Assembly: GCF_001905125.1 (NCBI RefSeq)
Contig: NZ_LWLE01000038.1
Location: forward strand, 25,300 to 89,299
DNA: 64,000 bases
Source: Streptomyces sp. TSRI0281
Lineage (GTDB): Bacteria; Actinomycetota; Actinomycetes; Streptomycetales; Streptomycetaceae
Direction: 5' to 3'
A model generated the notes under the pieces. It made no database searches, had not been told where the DNA came from, and saw only the letters and a list, made by a program, of their open reading frames with translations. The stretch's first letter is position 1. Every line of letters starts with the position of its first letter. Shown in pieces: positions 33,705-42,882 of this stretch. Position numbers and translations under genes: made by a program.

Positions 33705-34474
33705 GCGCACCCAGCGATGCCATGGTCGAGATCCGCTCCGTGCACAAGAGCTTCGGCTCGCTCCAGGTACTGCGCGGCATCGATCTGTCCGTCCGCACCG
33801 GAGAGGTCACCGTCGTCCTGGGACCCTCCGGCTCCGGCAAGTCCACCCTGCTGCGCACCATCAACCACCTGGAGAAGGTCGACCAGGGCTGGATCAGCGT
33901 CGACGGCGCCCTGGTCGGCTACCGCAGGGAGGGCGACAAGCTGTACGAGCTGCGCGAACGCGAGGTTCTGCGCCAGCGCACCCGGATCGGCTTCGTCTTC
34001 CAGAACTTCAACCTCTTCGGGCACCTCACCGTCCTGGAGAACATCATCGAGGCACCGGTCTCGGCCCTGCGCCGCCCCCGGAAGGACGCCGTCGCCGCGG
34101 CCGAGAAGCTGCTCGCCCGGGTCGGGCTCGCCGACAAGGCGGGGGCGTACCCCAAGCAGCTCTCCGGCGGTCAGCAGCAGCGCGTCGCCATCGCCCGCGC
34201 GCTCGCCCTCGAACCGAAACTGCTGCTCTTCGACGAGCCGACCTCCGCGCTCGACCCCGAACTGGTCGGCGAGGTCCTCGACGTCATCAAGGACCTCGCC
34301 CACCAGGGCACCACGATGATCGTCGTCACGCACGAGATCGGCTTCGCCCGCGAGGTCGCCGACACCGTCGTCTTCATGGACGAGGGCCGCATCGTCGAGC
34401 AGGGCCCGCCCGCCGACGTACTCGACCGCCCCGTCCAGGAACGCACCCGCGCGTTCCTCTCCAAGGTTCTGTGA
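33701..34474 (+). CDS. Amino-acid-type ABC transporter ATPase
   Basis: A 257-residue ABC ATPase: Walker A VLGPSGSGKSTLLRTIN near residue 45, Q-loop FVFQNFNLFGHLTV, signature LSGGQQQRVAIARALA, Walker B LLLFDEPTSALDPE and switch His in VVTHEIGFA. This is the polar amino acid subfamily (GlnQ/HisP type). Being the only ATPase in the locus, it must power both permeases. It overlaps the preceding permease gene (ATGA). Confidence 0.95.
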   Translation: MSAPSDAMVEIRSVHKSFGSLQVLRGIDLSVRTGEVTVVLGPSGSGKSTLLRTINHLEKVDQGWISVDGALVGYRREGDKLYELREREVLRQRTRIGFVFQNFNLFGHLTVLENIIEAPVSALRRPRKDAVAAAEKLLARVGLADKAGAYPKQLSGGQQQRVAIARALALEPKLLLFDEPTSALDPELVGEVLDVIKDLAHQGTTMIVVTHEIGFAREVADTVVFMDEGRIVEQGPPADVLDRPVQERTRAFLSKVL

Positions 34475-34507
34475 TCCCCGCCCGTGTTCCCGTCAAGGAG
34501 TAGTCAC

Positions 34508-35476
34508 GTGTCCGTCCACCGCGCCCTCGCCGTCGCCACTCTCACGGCCACCGGGCTGCTCACCGCCTGCGGTACCAGCGACGCCGCCACCGACGTGATC
34601 AGGCCCGAGGGGCAGAAGGACACCGGGGTCAACATCGGCCCGGACCAGAACCGGATCAGGGGCAAGGAGGTGGCCGCCATCGCCGACCGGGTACCGGAGG
34701 CCGTCCGCCGGAGAGGCACGCTCCGGATCGGGGCGAGCGCCGACGCCTCACCACCCCTCGGCTTCTACGCGACCGACGACAGGACCCGTATCGGCTCCGA
34801 GACCGACCTCGCGACGCTGATCGCCGACACGCTCGGCCTGAAACCGCAGTTCGACGAGGTGTCCTGGGAGAACCTCTTCGTCGGCCTCGACAGCTCCAAG
34901 TTCGACGCCGTCCTGTCGAACGTCACCGTCACCGAGGAGCGCAAGGAGAAGTACGACTTCGCGACCTACCGGCTCGACAACATCGCCTTCGAGGCCAAGA
35001 AGGGATCCGGCTGGAAGGTGAAGGCGCCCGCCGATGTCGCGGGGAGGACGATCGCGGTGTCCTCCGGCACCAACCAGGAGAAGATCCTCGTCGACTGGAG
35101 CGAGCAGAACGTCAAGGCCGGGCGCGAGCCGGTGGAGATCACGTACTTCCAGAAGGACACCGACTACTACCTCGCGCTCCAGTCCGGCCGGATCGACGCC
35201 TATCTCGGCCCGAGCCCCTCCGCCAACTACCACGTCGCCTCGGCCGGCCGGTCCGAGATCGTCGGCACCCTGTCGGGCGGCGGCGACGGCCTCCAGGGGA
35301 AGATCGCCGCCACCACCAAGAAGGACAGCGGACTGGTCGGGGCGTACGCCGCCGCGATCGACCACATCATCGGCAACGGTTCGTACGCCGAGGTGCTGAA
35401 GCGCTGGGGGCTGACCAACGAGGCCATCGAGAAGGCGGAGATCAACCCGCCCGGCCTCCCCAAGACCGAGAACTGA
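34508..35476 (+). CDS. ABC transporter substrate-binding lipoprotein, amino-acid family
   Basis: A 322-residue lipoprotein: the GTG at 34508 follows AAGGAG, and the lipobox LLTAC lies at ~18-22. The mature domain has GTLRIGASADASPPLGFYAT, SNVTVTEERKEKYDFATYR and the C-terminal EVLKRWGLTNEAIE, the family 3 binding-protein pattern. It resembles but clearly differs from the divergent lipoprotein at 28606-29553, so two binding proteins with different ligands may share one transporter core. Confidence 0.92.
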   Translation: MSVHRALAVATLTATGLLTACGTSDAATDVIRPEGQKDTGVNIGPDQNRIRGKEVAAIADRVPEAVRRRGTLRIGASADASPPLGFYATDDRTRIGSETDLATLIADTLGLKPQFDEVSWENLFVGLDSSKFDAVLSNVTVTEERKEKYDFATYRLDNIAFEAKKGSGWKVKAPADVAGRTIAVSSGTNQEKILVDWSEQNVKAGREPVEITYFQKDTDYYLALQSGRIDAYLGPSPSANYHVASAGRSEIVGTLSGGGDGLQGKIAATTKKDSGLVGAYAAAIDHIIGNGSYAEVLKRWGLTNEAIEKAEINPPGLPKTEN

Positions 35477-35491
35477 CCCGAGAGGTCCCGC

Positions 35492-36568
35492 ATGTCCGCC
35501 AACAGGCCCCTTCACCTGGCCGCCGAGATCGGTGGCCCGCCCCACTACGACGCCGGGCACTACCTCGCCCTCGCCCGGCTCGCCGAACGCGGCGCCCTCG
35601 ACTACGTCACCCTCGGCGACTCCTTCGCCCGCCCGGGACTCGACGCGCTCTCCGTGCTCTCCCGCATCGCCCCCGACACCGACCGCATCGGACTCGTACC
35701 GACCGTCACCACCACCCACACCGAGCCCTTCCACATCTCCTCCGCCGTCGCCACCCTCGACTGGGTGAGCCGCGGACGGGCCGGCTGGAACGTGGAGGTG
35801 TCCACGACGGAGGCCGAGGCCCGGCTGTTCGGCAGACGCGCCGCCGCACCCGCCGACGCGCTGTGGCAGGAGGCGGGGGAGACGGCCGACGTGGCGGCCC
35901 GGCTCTGGGACAGCTGGGAGGACGACGCCGAGATCAGGGACGTCGCCACCGGGCGCTTCATCGACCGCGACAAGCTGCACTACGTCGACTTCGAGGGCAG
36001 CACCTTCTCGGTCCGGGGGCCCGCCATCGTGCCGCGCCCGCCGCAGGGCCGCCCGGTCGTCGTCCTCGACGGCACCGCCGCCGCGGCCCGCGAGCCGGCC
36101 GCCCGCCACGCCGATGTCGTCCACGCACGGGCCACCACCCCCGAACAGGCCGCCGCGATCCGTGACGACGTACGCCGCCGGGCCGCCGCGCACGGCCGCG
36201 ACCCCGACACCCTGCGGGTCCTCGTCGCGCTCACCGTCGATCTGGGGGACGCCGAAACGGCACCGGAACCCGGTCTGGAGAGCGGCCCGCTCCTCGCCGG
36301 GCGGGGCTCCTACTTCCGGGGCGGCCCGGTCGACCTCGCCGAACTCATCACCCGGTGGCACCGGGCCGGGGTGGTGGACGGCTTCCACCTCACCCCCATC
36401 ACCCCGGGACGCGACCTCGAAAGGATCGTCAACGGCACCGTGGCACTCCTCCAGCACCGCAGTCTCTTCCGCACCTTCCACCCCGGTGGCACCCTGCGCG
36501 AACACCTGGGGCTCGCCCGCCCCGCCGCCCGGTACGCCCTCGCCCGGACCGCCGGGGAGGAAGCGTGA
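35492..36568 (+). CDS. LLM-class flavin-dependent monooxygenase
   Basis: A 358-residue luciferase-like enzyme that uses reduced FMN and oxygen. DYVTLGDSFARPGLDAL and LVPTVTTTHTEPFHISSAVA are the barrel strands with the flavin-phosphate region, and GRAGWNVEVSTTEAEARLFG is the conserved motif of the NtaA/SnaA/DszA subgroup. It overlaps the next monooxygenase gene (GTGA). In sulfur-utilisation clusters such enzymes cleave C-S bonds of imported organosulfur compounds. A reductase for FMN is not in the cluster. Confidence 0.9.
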   Translation: MSANRPLHLAAEIGGPPHYDAGHYLALARLAERGALDYVTLGDSFARPGLDALSVLSRIAPDTDRIGLVPTVTTTHTEPFHISSAVATLDWVSRGRAGWNVEVSTTEAEARLFGRRAAAPADALWQEAGETADVAARLWDSWEDDAEIRDVATGRFIDRDKLHYVDFEGSTFSVRGPAIVPRPPQGRPVVVLDGTAAAAREPAARHADVVHARATTPEQAAAIRDDVRRRAAAHGRDPDTLRVLVALTVDLGDAETAPEPGLESGPLLAGRGSYFRGGPVDLAELITRWHRAGVVDGFHLTPITPGRDLERIVNGTVALLQHRSLFRTFHPGGTLREHLGLARPAARYALARTAGEEA

Positions 36569-37863
36569 GCGCGCCGGCCCGGATGCATCTCGCCGCCCAC
36601 TTCCCGGGCGTCAACAACACCACCGTGTGGGCCGATCCGCGCTCGGAGAGCCAGATCGGCTTCTCCTCCTTCGCGCACCTGGCCAGAACGGCGGAGCGCG
36701 GCAAGTTCGACTTCTTCTTCCTCGCGGAGGGGCTGCGGCTGCGCGAGCACAACGGCCTCATCCACGACCTGGACGTGGTCGGGAGGCCCGAATCCCTGAC
36801 CGTGCTGAACGCGCTGGCCGCCGTCACCGACCGCCTCGGGCTCGCCGCCACCGTCAACGCCACGTTCAACGAACCGTACGAACTGGCCCGCCGCCTCGCC
36901 ACGCTCGACCACCTCAGCGAGGGCCGCGCCGCCTGGAACGTGGTGACCTCCTCCGACGCCTTCACCGGGGAGAACTTCCGCCGCGGCGGCTACCTCGACC
37001 GCGCGGACCGCTACACCCGGGCCGCGGAGTTCGTCGCCACGGCCCGGGAGCTCTGGGACTCCTGGACGCCGGACGGGCACTCCCGGCCGTTCGCGCACAG
37101 CGGTCAGCACTTCACCGTCTCCGGGGAGTTCACCGTCCCCCGCTCCCCGCAGGGCCACCCGGTCGTCATCCAGGCCGGGGACTCGGACGAGGGCAGGGAG
37201 TTCGCCGCCTCCGCCGCCGACATCATCTTCACCCGGCACGGCACGCTGGAGGCGGGCCGCGTCTTCTACGCCGACGTCAAGGCGCGCCTGGAGAAGTACG
37301 GCAGACGGCCCGCGGACCTCAAGATCATGCCCGGGGTCACCTTCGTCCTCGGGGACACGGACGCCGAGGCCCAGGAGAACGCCGCGGAGATCCGCCGGCA
37401 GCAGGTCTCCCCGCAGAACGCCCTCCTCGCCCTGGAACAGGTCTGGGGCCGTGACCTCTCCGCGTACGACCCCGACGGGCCGCTCCCCGGGATCGACCCG
37501 GACCCGGACTCCGCCATGGTCCAGGGCCGGGTCCGGCACGGCGATCCGTTCGCGGTGGCCGCCCGCTGGCGCGCGGTGTCCGAGGCCAAGGGACTGTCCA
37601 TCCGGCAGACGGTCATCGAGACGACCGCGCGGCAGTCGTTCATCGGCTCCCCGCGGAGCGTCGCGGCGGAGCTGGCCGCGTTCGTCGCCGGTGGCGCGGC
37701 CGACGGCTTCATCCTCGTACCGCATCTGACCCCGGGCGGCCTCGACGACTTCGTCGACCGGGTCGTACCGCTGCTCCAGGAACGCGGAGTCTTCCGCTCC
37801 GAATACACCGGGTCCACCCTGCGGTCGCACCTCGGCCTGGCGGAACCGGTATGGAAAGGTTGA
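36565..37863 (+). CDS. LLM-class flavin-dependent monooxygenase, NtaA/SnaA/DszA subgroup
   Basis: A 432-residue enzyme, the usual length of the nitrilotriacetate monooxygenase-like subgroup. FDFFFLAEGLRLREHNG, LAATVNATFNEPYELARRLA and GRAAWNVVTSSDAFTGENFR are its hallmarks; the last includes flavin-phosphate ligands. The C-terminal RQSFIGSPRSVAAELAAFV and DGFILVPHLTPGGLDDFVD are also typical. Relatives act on sulfur compounds in Bacillus and Pseudomonas, so a sulfur-scavenging role fits the locus. The GTG at 36565 overlaps the stop of the first monooxygenase. Confidence 0.92.
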   Translation: MSAPARMHLAAHFPGVNNTTVWADPRSESQIGFSSFAHLARTAERGKFDFFFLAEGLRLREHNGLIHDLDVVGRPESLTVLNALAAVTDRLGLAATVNATFNEPYELARRLATLDHLSEGRAAWNVVTSSDAFTGENFRRGGYLDRADRYTRAAEFVATARELWDSWTPDGHSRPFAHSGQHFTVSGEFTVPRSPQGHPVVIQAGDSDEGREFAASAADIIFTRHGTLEAGRVFYADVKARLEKYGRRPADLKIMPGVTFVLGDTDAEAQENAAEIRRQQVSPQNALLALEQVWGRDLSAYDPDGPLPGIDPDPDSAMVQGRVRHGDPFAVAARWRAVSEAKGLSIRQTVIETTARQSFIGSPRSVAAELAAFVAGGAADGFILVPHLTPGGLDDFVDRVVPLLQERGVFRSEYTGSTLRSHLGLAEPVWKG

Positions 37864-37867
37864 ACGC

Positions 37868-38692
37868 ATGAGCACGGACGCAGAGCACAACCCGCAGGAC
37901 AGCCAGGAGGACCGGGACGCCCGGCAGGACTGGCAGAGCTGGCACGAGGAGCGCGTCGTCGCGGTGGCGGCACCGTACGGTCCACTCTCCCTGGCCGGTA
38001 CCCACTGGCTCTCCGACTACCCGGAAGGGCGAATTCCGGCCGTCCCGGGGCACTGGCGCGAGGACGGCGACGAGCTGGTGCTCACCGCCACTCCGGCCGA
38101 CGGTCTCACTGTCGACGGCAAGCCGCTGACCGGCGACATCAGGCTCGGACCGGACCGCGGACCGATCGACGCCTCCCGGGTGGAGCTCGGCGGGCGGCGG
38201 CTGGTCGTGCTGCGCCGCGAAGGACTCTGGGCGGTCCGTGACTTCGACCCGGACTCCCCTGCCCGGCAGGCCTTCCGGACCATCGAGGCGACGTACGACG
38301 CGCGCTGGACGCTGCCCGGCACCTTCCGCCCGTACGCCGCCGACCGCACCGTCCGAGTGGAGAACGCCGACGGGGTCGAGCGGGGCCTCGGACTGGCCGG
38401 TGAGATCGCCTTCGAGGTGGACGGCACCGCGCACACGCTCCAGGTTGCGGTCGAGCCCGACGGCTCGCTGTGGGCCGTCTTCGCCGACGCCACCAGCGGA
38501 AACGGGAGCTACCGCTTCCGTTTCCTGCGGCCCGCCGCACCGGCCGAGGACGGCAGTGTGCACGTCGACTTCAACCGTGCGCTGCTGCCGCCCTGCGCCT
38601 TCGCCGACCACTTCATCTGCCCGTTCCCGCCGCCCGGCAACACCCTCACGACCGCCGTCGCGGCGGGGGAGCGGAACCGTATCGACGCCTGA
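37868..38692 (+). CDS. DUF1684 family protein
   Basis: A 274-residue soluble protein. GPLSLAGTHWLSDYPEGRIP near the N-terminus and the C-terminal VHVDFNRALLPPCAFADHFI, then CPFPPPGNTL are the conserved DUF1684 features, with two Cys and several Asp/His that could bind a metal. It starts five bases after the monooxygenase stop, so it is the last gene of the sulfur operon. Function unknown; the repeated association with LLM monooxygenases suggests an accessory or hydrolase role. Confidence 0.85.
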   Translation: MSTDAEHNPQDSQEDRDARQDWQSWHEERVVAVAAPYGPLSLAGTHWLSDYPEGRIPAVPGHWREDGDELVLTATPADGLTVDGKPLTGDIRLGPDRGPIDASRVELGGRRLVVLRREGLWAVRDFDPDSPARQAFRTIEATYDARWTLPGTFRPYAADRTVRVENADGVERGLGLAGEIAFEVDGTAHTLQVAVEPDGSLWAVFADATSGNGSYRFRFLRPAAPAEDGSVHVDFNRALLPPCAFADHFICPFPPPGNTLTTAVAAGERNRIDA

Positions 38693-38942
38693 TCCGTCCT
38701 ACCGGGACACGGGCGTCCCCTTCCCGCCCCGGCAGCCACGGAGCTGCCGGGGCCGACCCGTGTGCGACGCGCACGCGGCCGAAAATGCGCCCTTGCGCGG
38801 CTGGTTGACGCCCCCTGATACTCCCGAGCAGCGCTTGTCAGGAGCACGGCGCCCGGAATGCCGGACGTGTTCCTCGACTGCGCCTCACGGGTCCGGCCAC
38901 CCCACAGGCAGGACCCCCGATTCCCCTCGGGAGGAACGAGAA

Positions 38943-39875
38943 GTGAGGATCAAGCGCACCACCCCCAAGGGCACCGCGAGACGCAGCAGGGCCACCGCCG
39001 TCTTCGCGGGCCTCGTCGCTGTCGCCGCCCTCGCCGTCCCCACCGCCACCGCCGACTCCACCGGTAGCGCCGACTCCACCGGTAGCGCCGACTCCACCGG
39101 TACCTACAGCGCCACGCGGCTGACCGCGGCGGCCGACGCCGTGCTCGGCGCCGATGTCGCCGGCACCGCCTGGAACATCGACCCGAAGACCAACCGACTC
39201 CTGGTCACCGTCGACAGCACCGTCTCCCGGGCGGAGATCAAGAAGATCAAGGAGTCCGCGGGAGCCGACGTGGGCGCCCTGCGGATCGAGCGCACCCCCG
39301 GCAAGTTCAGCAAGCTGATCTCCGGCGGCGACGCGATCTACGCCGACAGCTGGCGCTGCTCCCTCGGCTTCAACGTCCGCAGCGGCAGCACCTACTACTT
39401 CCTGACCGCCGGTCACTGCACCGACGGCGCGGGCACCTGGTGGGCGGATTCCTCGCACACCACCGTGCTCGGCACCACCACGGGATCCAGCTTCCCGACC
39501 AACGACTACGGCATCGTGCAGTACACCAACAGCTCCATCGCCAAGGACGGCACGGTCGGCAGCCAGGACATCACCAGCGCGGCCGACGCCACGGTCGGGA
39601 TGTCCGTCACCCGCCGCGGTTCCACCACCGGCACCCACGGCGGAACGGTCACCGGTCTCAACGCCACCGTCAACTACGGCGGCGGGGACATCGTCTACGG
39701 CATGATCCGCACCAACGTGTGCGCCGAACCCGGCGACTCCGGCGGCCCGCTCTACTCCGGTACCAGGGCGATCGGTCTCACCTCCGGCGGCAGCGGCAAC
39801 TGCAGCTCCGGCGGTACGACGTTCTTCCAGCCGGTCACCGAGGCACTCAGCGCGTACGGCGTCAGCGTCTACTGA
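38943..39875 (+). CDS. Secreted S1-family serine protease (streptogrisin-like)
   Basis: A 310-residue preproprotease. A Tat-like or Sec signal peptide (RRSRATAVFAGLVAVAALAV, residues ~14-33) is followed by an alpha-lytic-type propeptide and a mature domain from about residue 123 (LISGGDAIYADSW, cf. mature ISGGDAI). The triad is His in LTAGHC (~158), Asp in TNDYG (~188) and Ser in GDSGGP (~266). Cys pairs match streptogrisins A/B, which suggests disulfides. The GTG at 38943 has GGGAGG upstream. Codons for residues ~38-54 consist of an 18-bp tandem repeat. Confidence 0.93.
   Translation: MRIKRTTPKGTARRSRATAVFAGLVAVAALAVPTATADSTGSADSTGSADSTGTYSATRLTAAADAVLGADVAGTAWNIDPKTNRLLVTVDSTVSRAEIKKIKESAGADVGALRIERTPGKFSKLISGGDAIYADSWRCSLGFNVRSGSTYYFLTAGHCTDGAGTWWADSSHTTVLGTTTGSSFPTNDYGIVQYTNSSIAKDGTVGSQDITSAADATVGMSVTRRGSTTGTHGGTVTGLNATVNYGGGDIVYGMIRTNVCAEPGDSGGPLYSGTRAIGLTSGGSGNCSSGGTTFFQPVTEALSAYGVSVY
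39054..39104 (+). repeat. 18-bp tandem repeat in the protease propeptide
   Basis: GACTCCACCGGTAGCGCC occurs twice in a row, then a third partial copy. It encodes D-S-T-G-S-A units between the signal peptide and the propeptide. Confidence 0.9.
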
Positions 39876-39905
39876 CCCCGGCCCGTACCCGATGTACCGC
39901 ATGAC

Positions 39906-39938
39906 GAGCCCCTGTCCGGATTTTCCGGGCGGGGGCTC
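39906..39938 (+). terminator. Hairpin after the streptogrisin-like gene
   Basis: GAGCCCC (39906-39912) with GGGGCTC (39932-39938), plus inner CCGG/CCGG pairing around a short T-rich loop. Confidence 0.6.
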
Positions 39939-40008
39939 CCGCTCGACCCGCGGCTTTTGAGAGGATGTCAGGACGGTCGGGCGCAGACACGCAGGGGGTT
40001 CCAGGTCC

Positions 40009-40488
40009 GTGAATCGCATCGGAGTGACCGGTCACCGTTCCATCCCCGCGGAGGCCCAGGCGCATGTGCTGGCCGGGATGCGGGCGGCACTGTGCGGCCC
40101 GCAGGGGTCCATGGAAGCACTCTCCAGCCTGGCGGTCGGCGCGGACCAGCTCTTCGCCGGCCTCGCGCTCGCCTTCGGGGCGAAGCTGACGGCGGTGATC
40201 CCCAGCGGCGACTACGAGGCGTGCTTCGACGACGAAGCCGACCTGGCCCGCTACCGGATGCTCAAGTCCCGCGCGGCCCAGGAGGTCCGGCTGGACTTCG
40301 CGCACTCCACCGACGAGGCGTACTACGCGGCGGGTGCCTACATCGCCGACCACTGCGACCGGCTGCTCGCCGTCTGGGACGGCCGCCCGGCGAGGGGGCT
40401 GGGCGGCACGGGCGACATCGTGACGTACGCCCGAACCCTCGGCCGGCCGGTCACCGTCATCTGGCGCGAGGGCGTGGAGCGCGCCTGA
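40009..40488 (+). CDS. SLOG-superfamily nucleotide-binding protein
   Basis: A 159-residue Rossmann-like protein. The first strand and loop IGVTGHRSIPAEAQ, then SSLAVGADQLFAGLALAFGA, and the C-terminal LLAVWDGRPARGLGGTGDIV fit the SLOG superfamily, which binds or processes nucleotide-derived ligands. It has no membrane segment. A SLATT protein is encoded convergently 51 bp downstream. SLOG and SLATT domains co-occur as sensor and effector in predicted bacterial conflict systems, so this protein is the likely sensor or ligand generator. Starts at GTG 40009; AGGGGG lies ~11 bases upstream. Specific ligand unknown. Confidence 0.75.
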   Translation: MNRIGVTGHRSIPAEAQAHVLAGMRAALCGPQGSMEALSSLAVGADQLFAGLALAFGAKLTAVIPSGDYEACFDDEADLARYRMLKSRAAQEVRLDFAHSTDEAYYAAGAYIADHCDRLLAVWDGRPARGLGGTGDIVTYARTLGRPVTVIWREGVERA

Positions 40489-40539
40489 CGCCGGCGGGCG
40501 TCGGACTGATGGATGGAACGTCACTGGACTGATGGGCAG

Positions 40540-41475
40540 TCACATCCGGTGTCTGGCAAGCCAGTCGGTGTGCTCCGGTGAGACGATCCGCTCGGTCTCG
40601 AAGACCGCGACCGGCCACTGCCGTTCGGTCAGAGTGGTCTCCATCGCGGCCTGCATGGACTCCAGGTCCTTCTCGACCAGCGAGTGCGCGGAGATCAGCG
40701 GGTGGTGGCGGCGCATCTCGTTCCAGGCGAGACAGGCGGCCGCGGCCGCGGACAGCGTCCCGGTCAGGGCGAAGGACCGCGCCGCCCCGAACGTCTGGAG
40801 CACACCGAGCACCAGGGCGGGGGTGGTCAGCGCGGCTATGGTGCTCGACCAGAGGAGCGCCCCGCGCCGCGACACCTGCTGGCGCCTGCGGTACCACCGC
40901 CGTTGCTCGATCAGCCGGTCCCGTATGTACGTCTCCTTGCGCACGGTGAAGGCCTTGTTCCGTAACTCGCGCATCGACTCCGTGATGAGACCGCCGCCGG
41001 AGTCGTCCGGATCGTCGCGGGGGTCGGCCCACCCCACCTTCCGCAGCTCCTGAAGTCCCTCTTCGAGCCGGTTGGCGAACACCGCCTCCGGGTGCGGAGC
41101 GGTGGTGTCGAAGGGGGAGCCGTGGACCGCGTACCGCCAGCAGATCGACTTGATGAACTCCGCAGCGGACCGGTTGAGCTGCCAGTGGGACTTCGCCTTG
41201 CGGCGGGAGGCGGCGAAGGTCGTGACCAGGACGCCGAAGTAGGCCAGCACGCCTATGGCGTCGAGCAGTTGGAAGGAGCCGCCGATCCGGGTGTGCCAGG
41301 GGAGGGCGGCGGGCACGGTGCCCACGACGAGCAGGGCCAGCTGGCCCCGGGTGGTGTTGACCGCTTCGCGCTGGCGTGCGATGGCGATGGCGTCCGTGCG
41401 GTGGAAGAGCGCGGGAAGGTCCTCGTTCCTGAAGACCATGGACCGAAGGGGTCCGGGAAGCGCCGTCATGTTCAC
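40540..41475 (-). CDS. SLATT / DUF4231-type membrane protein
   Basis: A 311-residue protein with four membrane segments in two hairpins: ~42-62 and ~72-90 (FQLLDAIGVLAYFGVLVTTF), then ~215-235 and ~240-260. Between them lies the SLATT signature: AAEFIKSICWRYAV in the first module and YIRDRLIEQRRWYRRRQQ in the second. SLATT proteins are proposed pore-forming effectors of nucleotide-signalling conflict systems. A convergent SLOG gene supports that role. GTG 41475 and ATG 41469 are both possible starts. Activity as an effector is inferred from the family. Confidence 0.8.
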   Translation of the reverse strand: MNMTALPGPLRSMVFRNEDLPALFHRTDAIAIARQREAVNTTRGQLALLVVGTVPAALPWHTRIGGSFQLLDAIGVLAYFGVLVTTFAASRRKAKSHWQLNRSAAEFIKSICWRYAVHGSPFDTTAPHPEAVFANRLEEGLQELRKVGWADPRDDPDDSGGGLITESMRELRNKAFTVRKETYIRDRLIEQRRWYRRRQQVSRRGALLWSSTIAALTTPALVLGVLQTFGAARSFALTGTLSAAAAACLAWNEMRRHHPLISAHSLVEKDLESMQAAMETTLTERQWPVAVFETERIVSPEHTDWLARHRM

Positions 41476-41483
41476 CCCCGTCT

Positions 41484-41501
41484 GCAGTTATGAGCATGCT
41501 C
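41484..41501. promoter_or_regulatory. Palindrome and possible promoter upstream of the SLATT gene
   Basis: GAGCATGCTC (41492-41501) is a perfect 10-bp palindrome. On the minus strand CATAACT follows it at a distance suited to a -10 for the SLATT gene. It lies between divergent genes. Confidence 0.4.
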
Positions 41502-41707
41502 GATCGCGCCGCCGGTCAGGGCACGCCTCACAGGTCCACGCCCGGCCGGGGCCACGAGAGTAGGGGGGACCGCCGGGGACGGCAATGCCGGCCCTCGGCG
41601 CGGAGGGCTTTCCGGATGTGTTCCGGCCACTCTCGTGCGGACTCGCGAAGTGTGGGAAAGTGACACAACTGTGTTGGCTGGTAGGGGAGTTGCCGGGGGG
41701 AGTGCCG

Positions 41708-42454
41708 GTGACTCGCCTCTTGGTGGGGGACGGGGCGATCCAGACGGACCGGAGTGACGGGGACGGCGGCGTACCGCTGTCCGACAACCAGCGCAGGGTG
41801 CGCCGCAGCCCCCTGCTGTTCACCGCACCCCTGGTGCTGCTGTGTCTGCTGACCCTCGTGCTGATCTGGGAGGCGGTCCGGGCCAATGTCACGGCCGAGG
41901 CGCGCACCGACTGGCCCTGGCGTCTTCAGCTGCTCGACATGGAGGCGCTGGGCAGTCTGCTGGCCGTCGCCGCCGGCGCGGTCCTGGCCAGGGCCCAGTA
42001 CGCCCGTACGGTACGTCCGTACCTCGGCTGGCGGGGGGCCTGGACGAAGGGCCTGCTGAAGGGGGATCTGTCCGCGTGGCGCGTGGGCATACTCAACGGC
42101 GGTCAGCACATCGCGGTCATCGAGGGCTGGGACTGCCGACTGGTCCGCCGAGGTGAACCCGATGCCGCCGACGCGCCGTGGGCCGATGTCTCCGACGTCC
42201 TGACCGAACTGACGGCGTCCGGTCTGCTCGTCACCGAGGACTTCCAGCTCATCGCCTTCGGCCCGGGATTCCCCCTGGTGGGCACCGGGGGGTATGAATC
42301 GGTCCTGGTGGGCGCCTTCTCGCAGCGATTCGTCGAGCAGGTCGAGGCGCTGTACGTGCGCGTCAGGGTGACCGATGTCGTGGGTGACAGCCATGAGCGG
42401 ATCCTGGACTGCATGCGCGGCGCGCGGGCGGGCTACAACGCTCCGATCGACTGA
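41708..42454 (+). CDS. Unknown two-TM membrane protein
   Basis: I do not recognise the family. The 248-residue product has two membrane segments, ~35-55 (LFTAPLVLLCLLTLVLIW) and ~80-98 (EALGSLLAVAAGAVLA), then a cytoplasmic domain of ~150 residues, with PYLGWRGAWTKGLLKGD, SAWRVGILNGGQHIAVIEGW and a late FSQRFVEQVEALYVRVRVTD. Start GTG 41708 has GGGGGGA six bases before it; GTG 41702 and the ATG at 41585 are less likely. It sits between the SLATT gene and the Fxs cluster. Association with either is not shown by sequence. Confidence 0.6.
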   Translation: MTRLLVGDGAIQTDRSDGDGGVPLSDNQRRVRRSPLLFTAPLVLLCLLTLVLIWEAVRANVTAEARTDWPWRLQLLDMEALGSLLAVAAGAVLARAQYARTVRPYLGWRGAWTKGLLKGDLSAWRVGILNGGQHIAVIEGWDCRLVRRGEPDAADAPWADVSDVLTELTASGLLVTEDFQLIAFGPGFPLVGTGGYESVLVGAFSQRFVEQVEALYVRVRVTDVVGDSHERILDCMRGARAGYNAPID

Positions 42455-42882
42455 GGGCCGCCGGGGTCCGTTCGCGGACGGGACCGGTGCGGGGGAGTGT
42501 CCTCGGCGCCAACGGGGCGGTCACGCCAGGACGTTGCCGGGCGATGTGCCGGGAGGGGTGATTCCGGGACACCCGGCAATCCGGGAGTTGCGCGCCGCGG
42601 CGGTCCGTGCGTGGACCTCGTCCGGGTCCGCGCACGGCCCCGCCGGGCCGTGTTCCCCGTCACTCGTACCCGACCCGCTCCCACCCCTGCCGCCTGCGGG
42701 TTCCCACCTCACCCGGCCGGTCCAGCGCGCACGATGTTCCGCCTGGGGATCCGGGGCGTCAATGACCGGCCGGTCAGCGTGTGTGAGGGGCCGGATGGGA
42801 GTAAAGTCATGCCGCCGGACGCTGCAATTATGCAGATACCGGTGGCATTCAAATGTCCGGAAACAATCCATCAAGGACGGCC
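42455..42882. other. 428-bp region upstream of fxsA
   Basis: No gene is supported. CTGCA-ATTA-TGCAG (42822-42835) is an inverted repeat, and TAAAGT (42802-42807) could be a -10 for fxsA. The left 300 bp show nothing clear. Confidence 0.45.
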
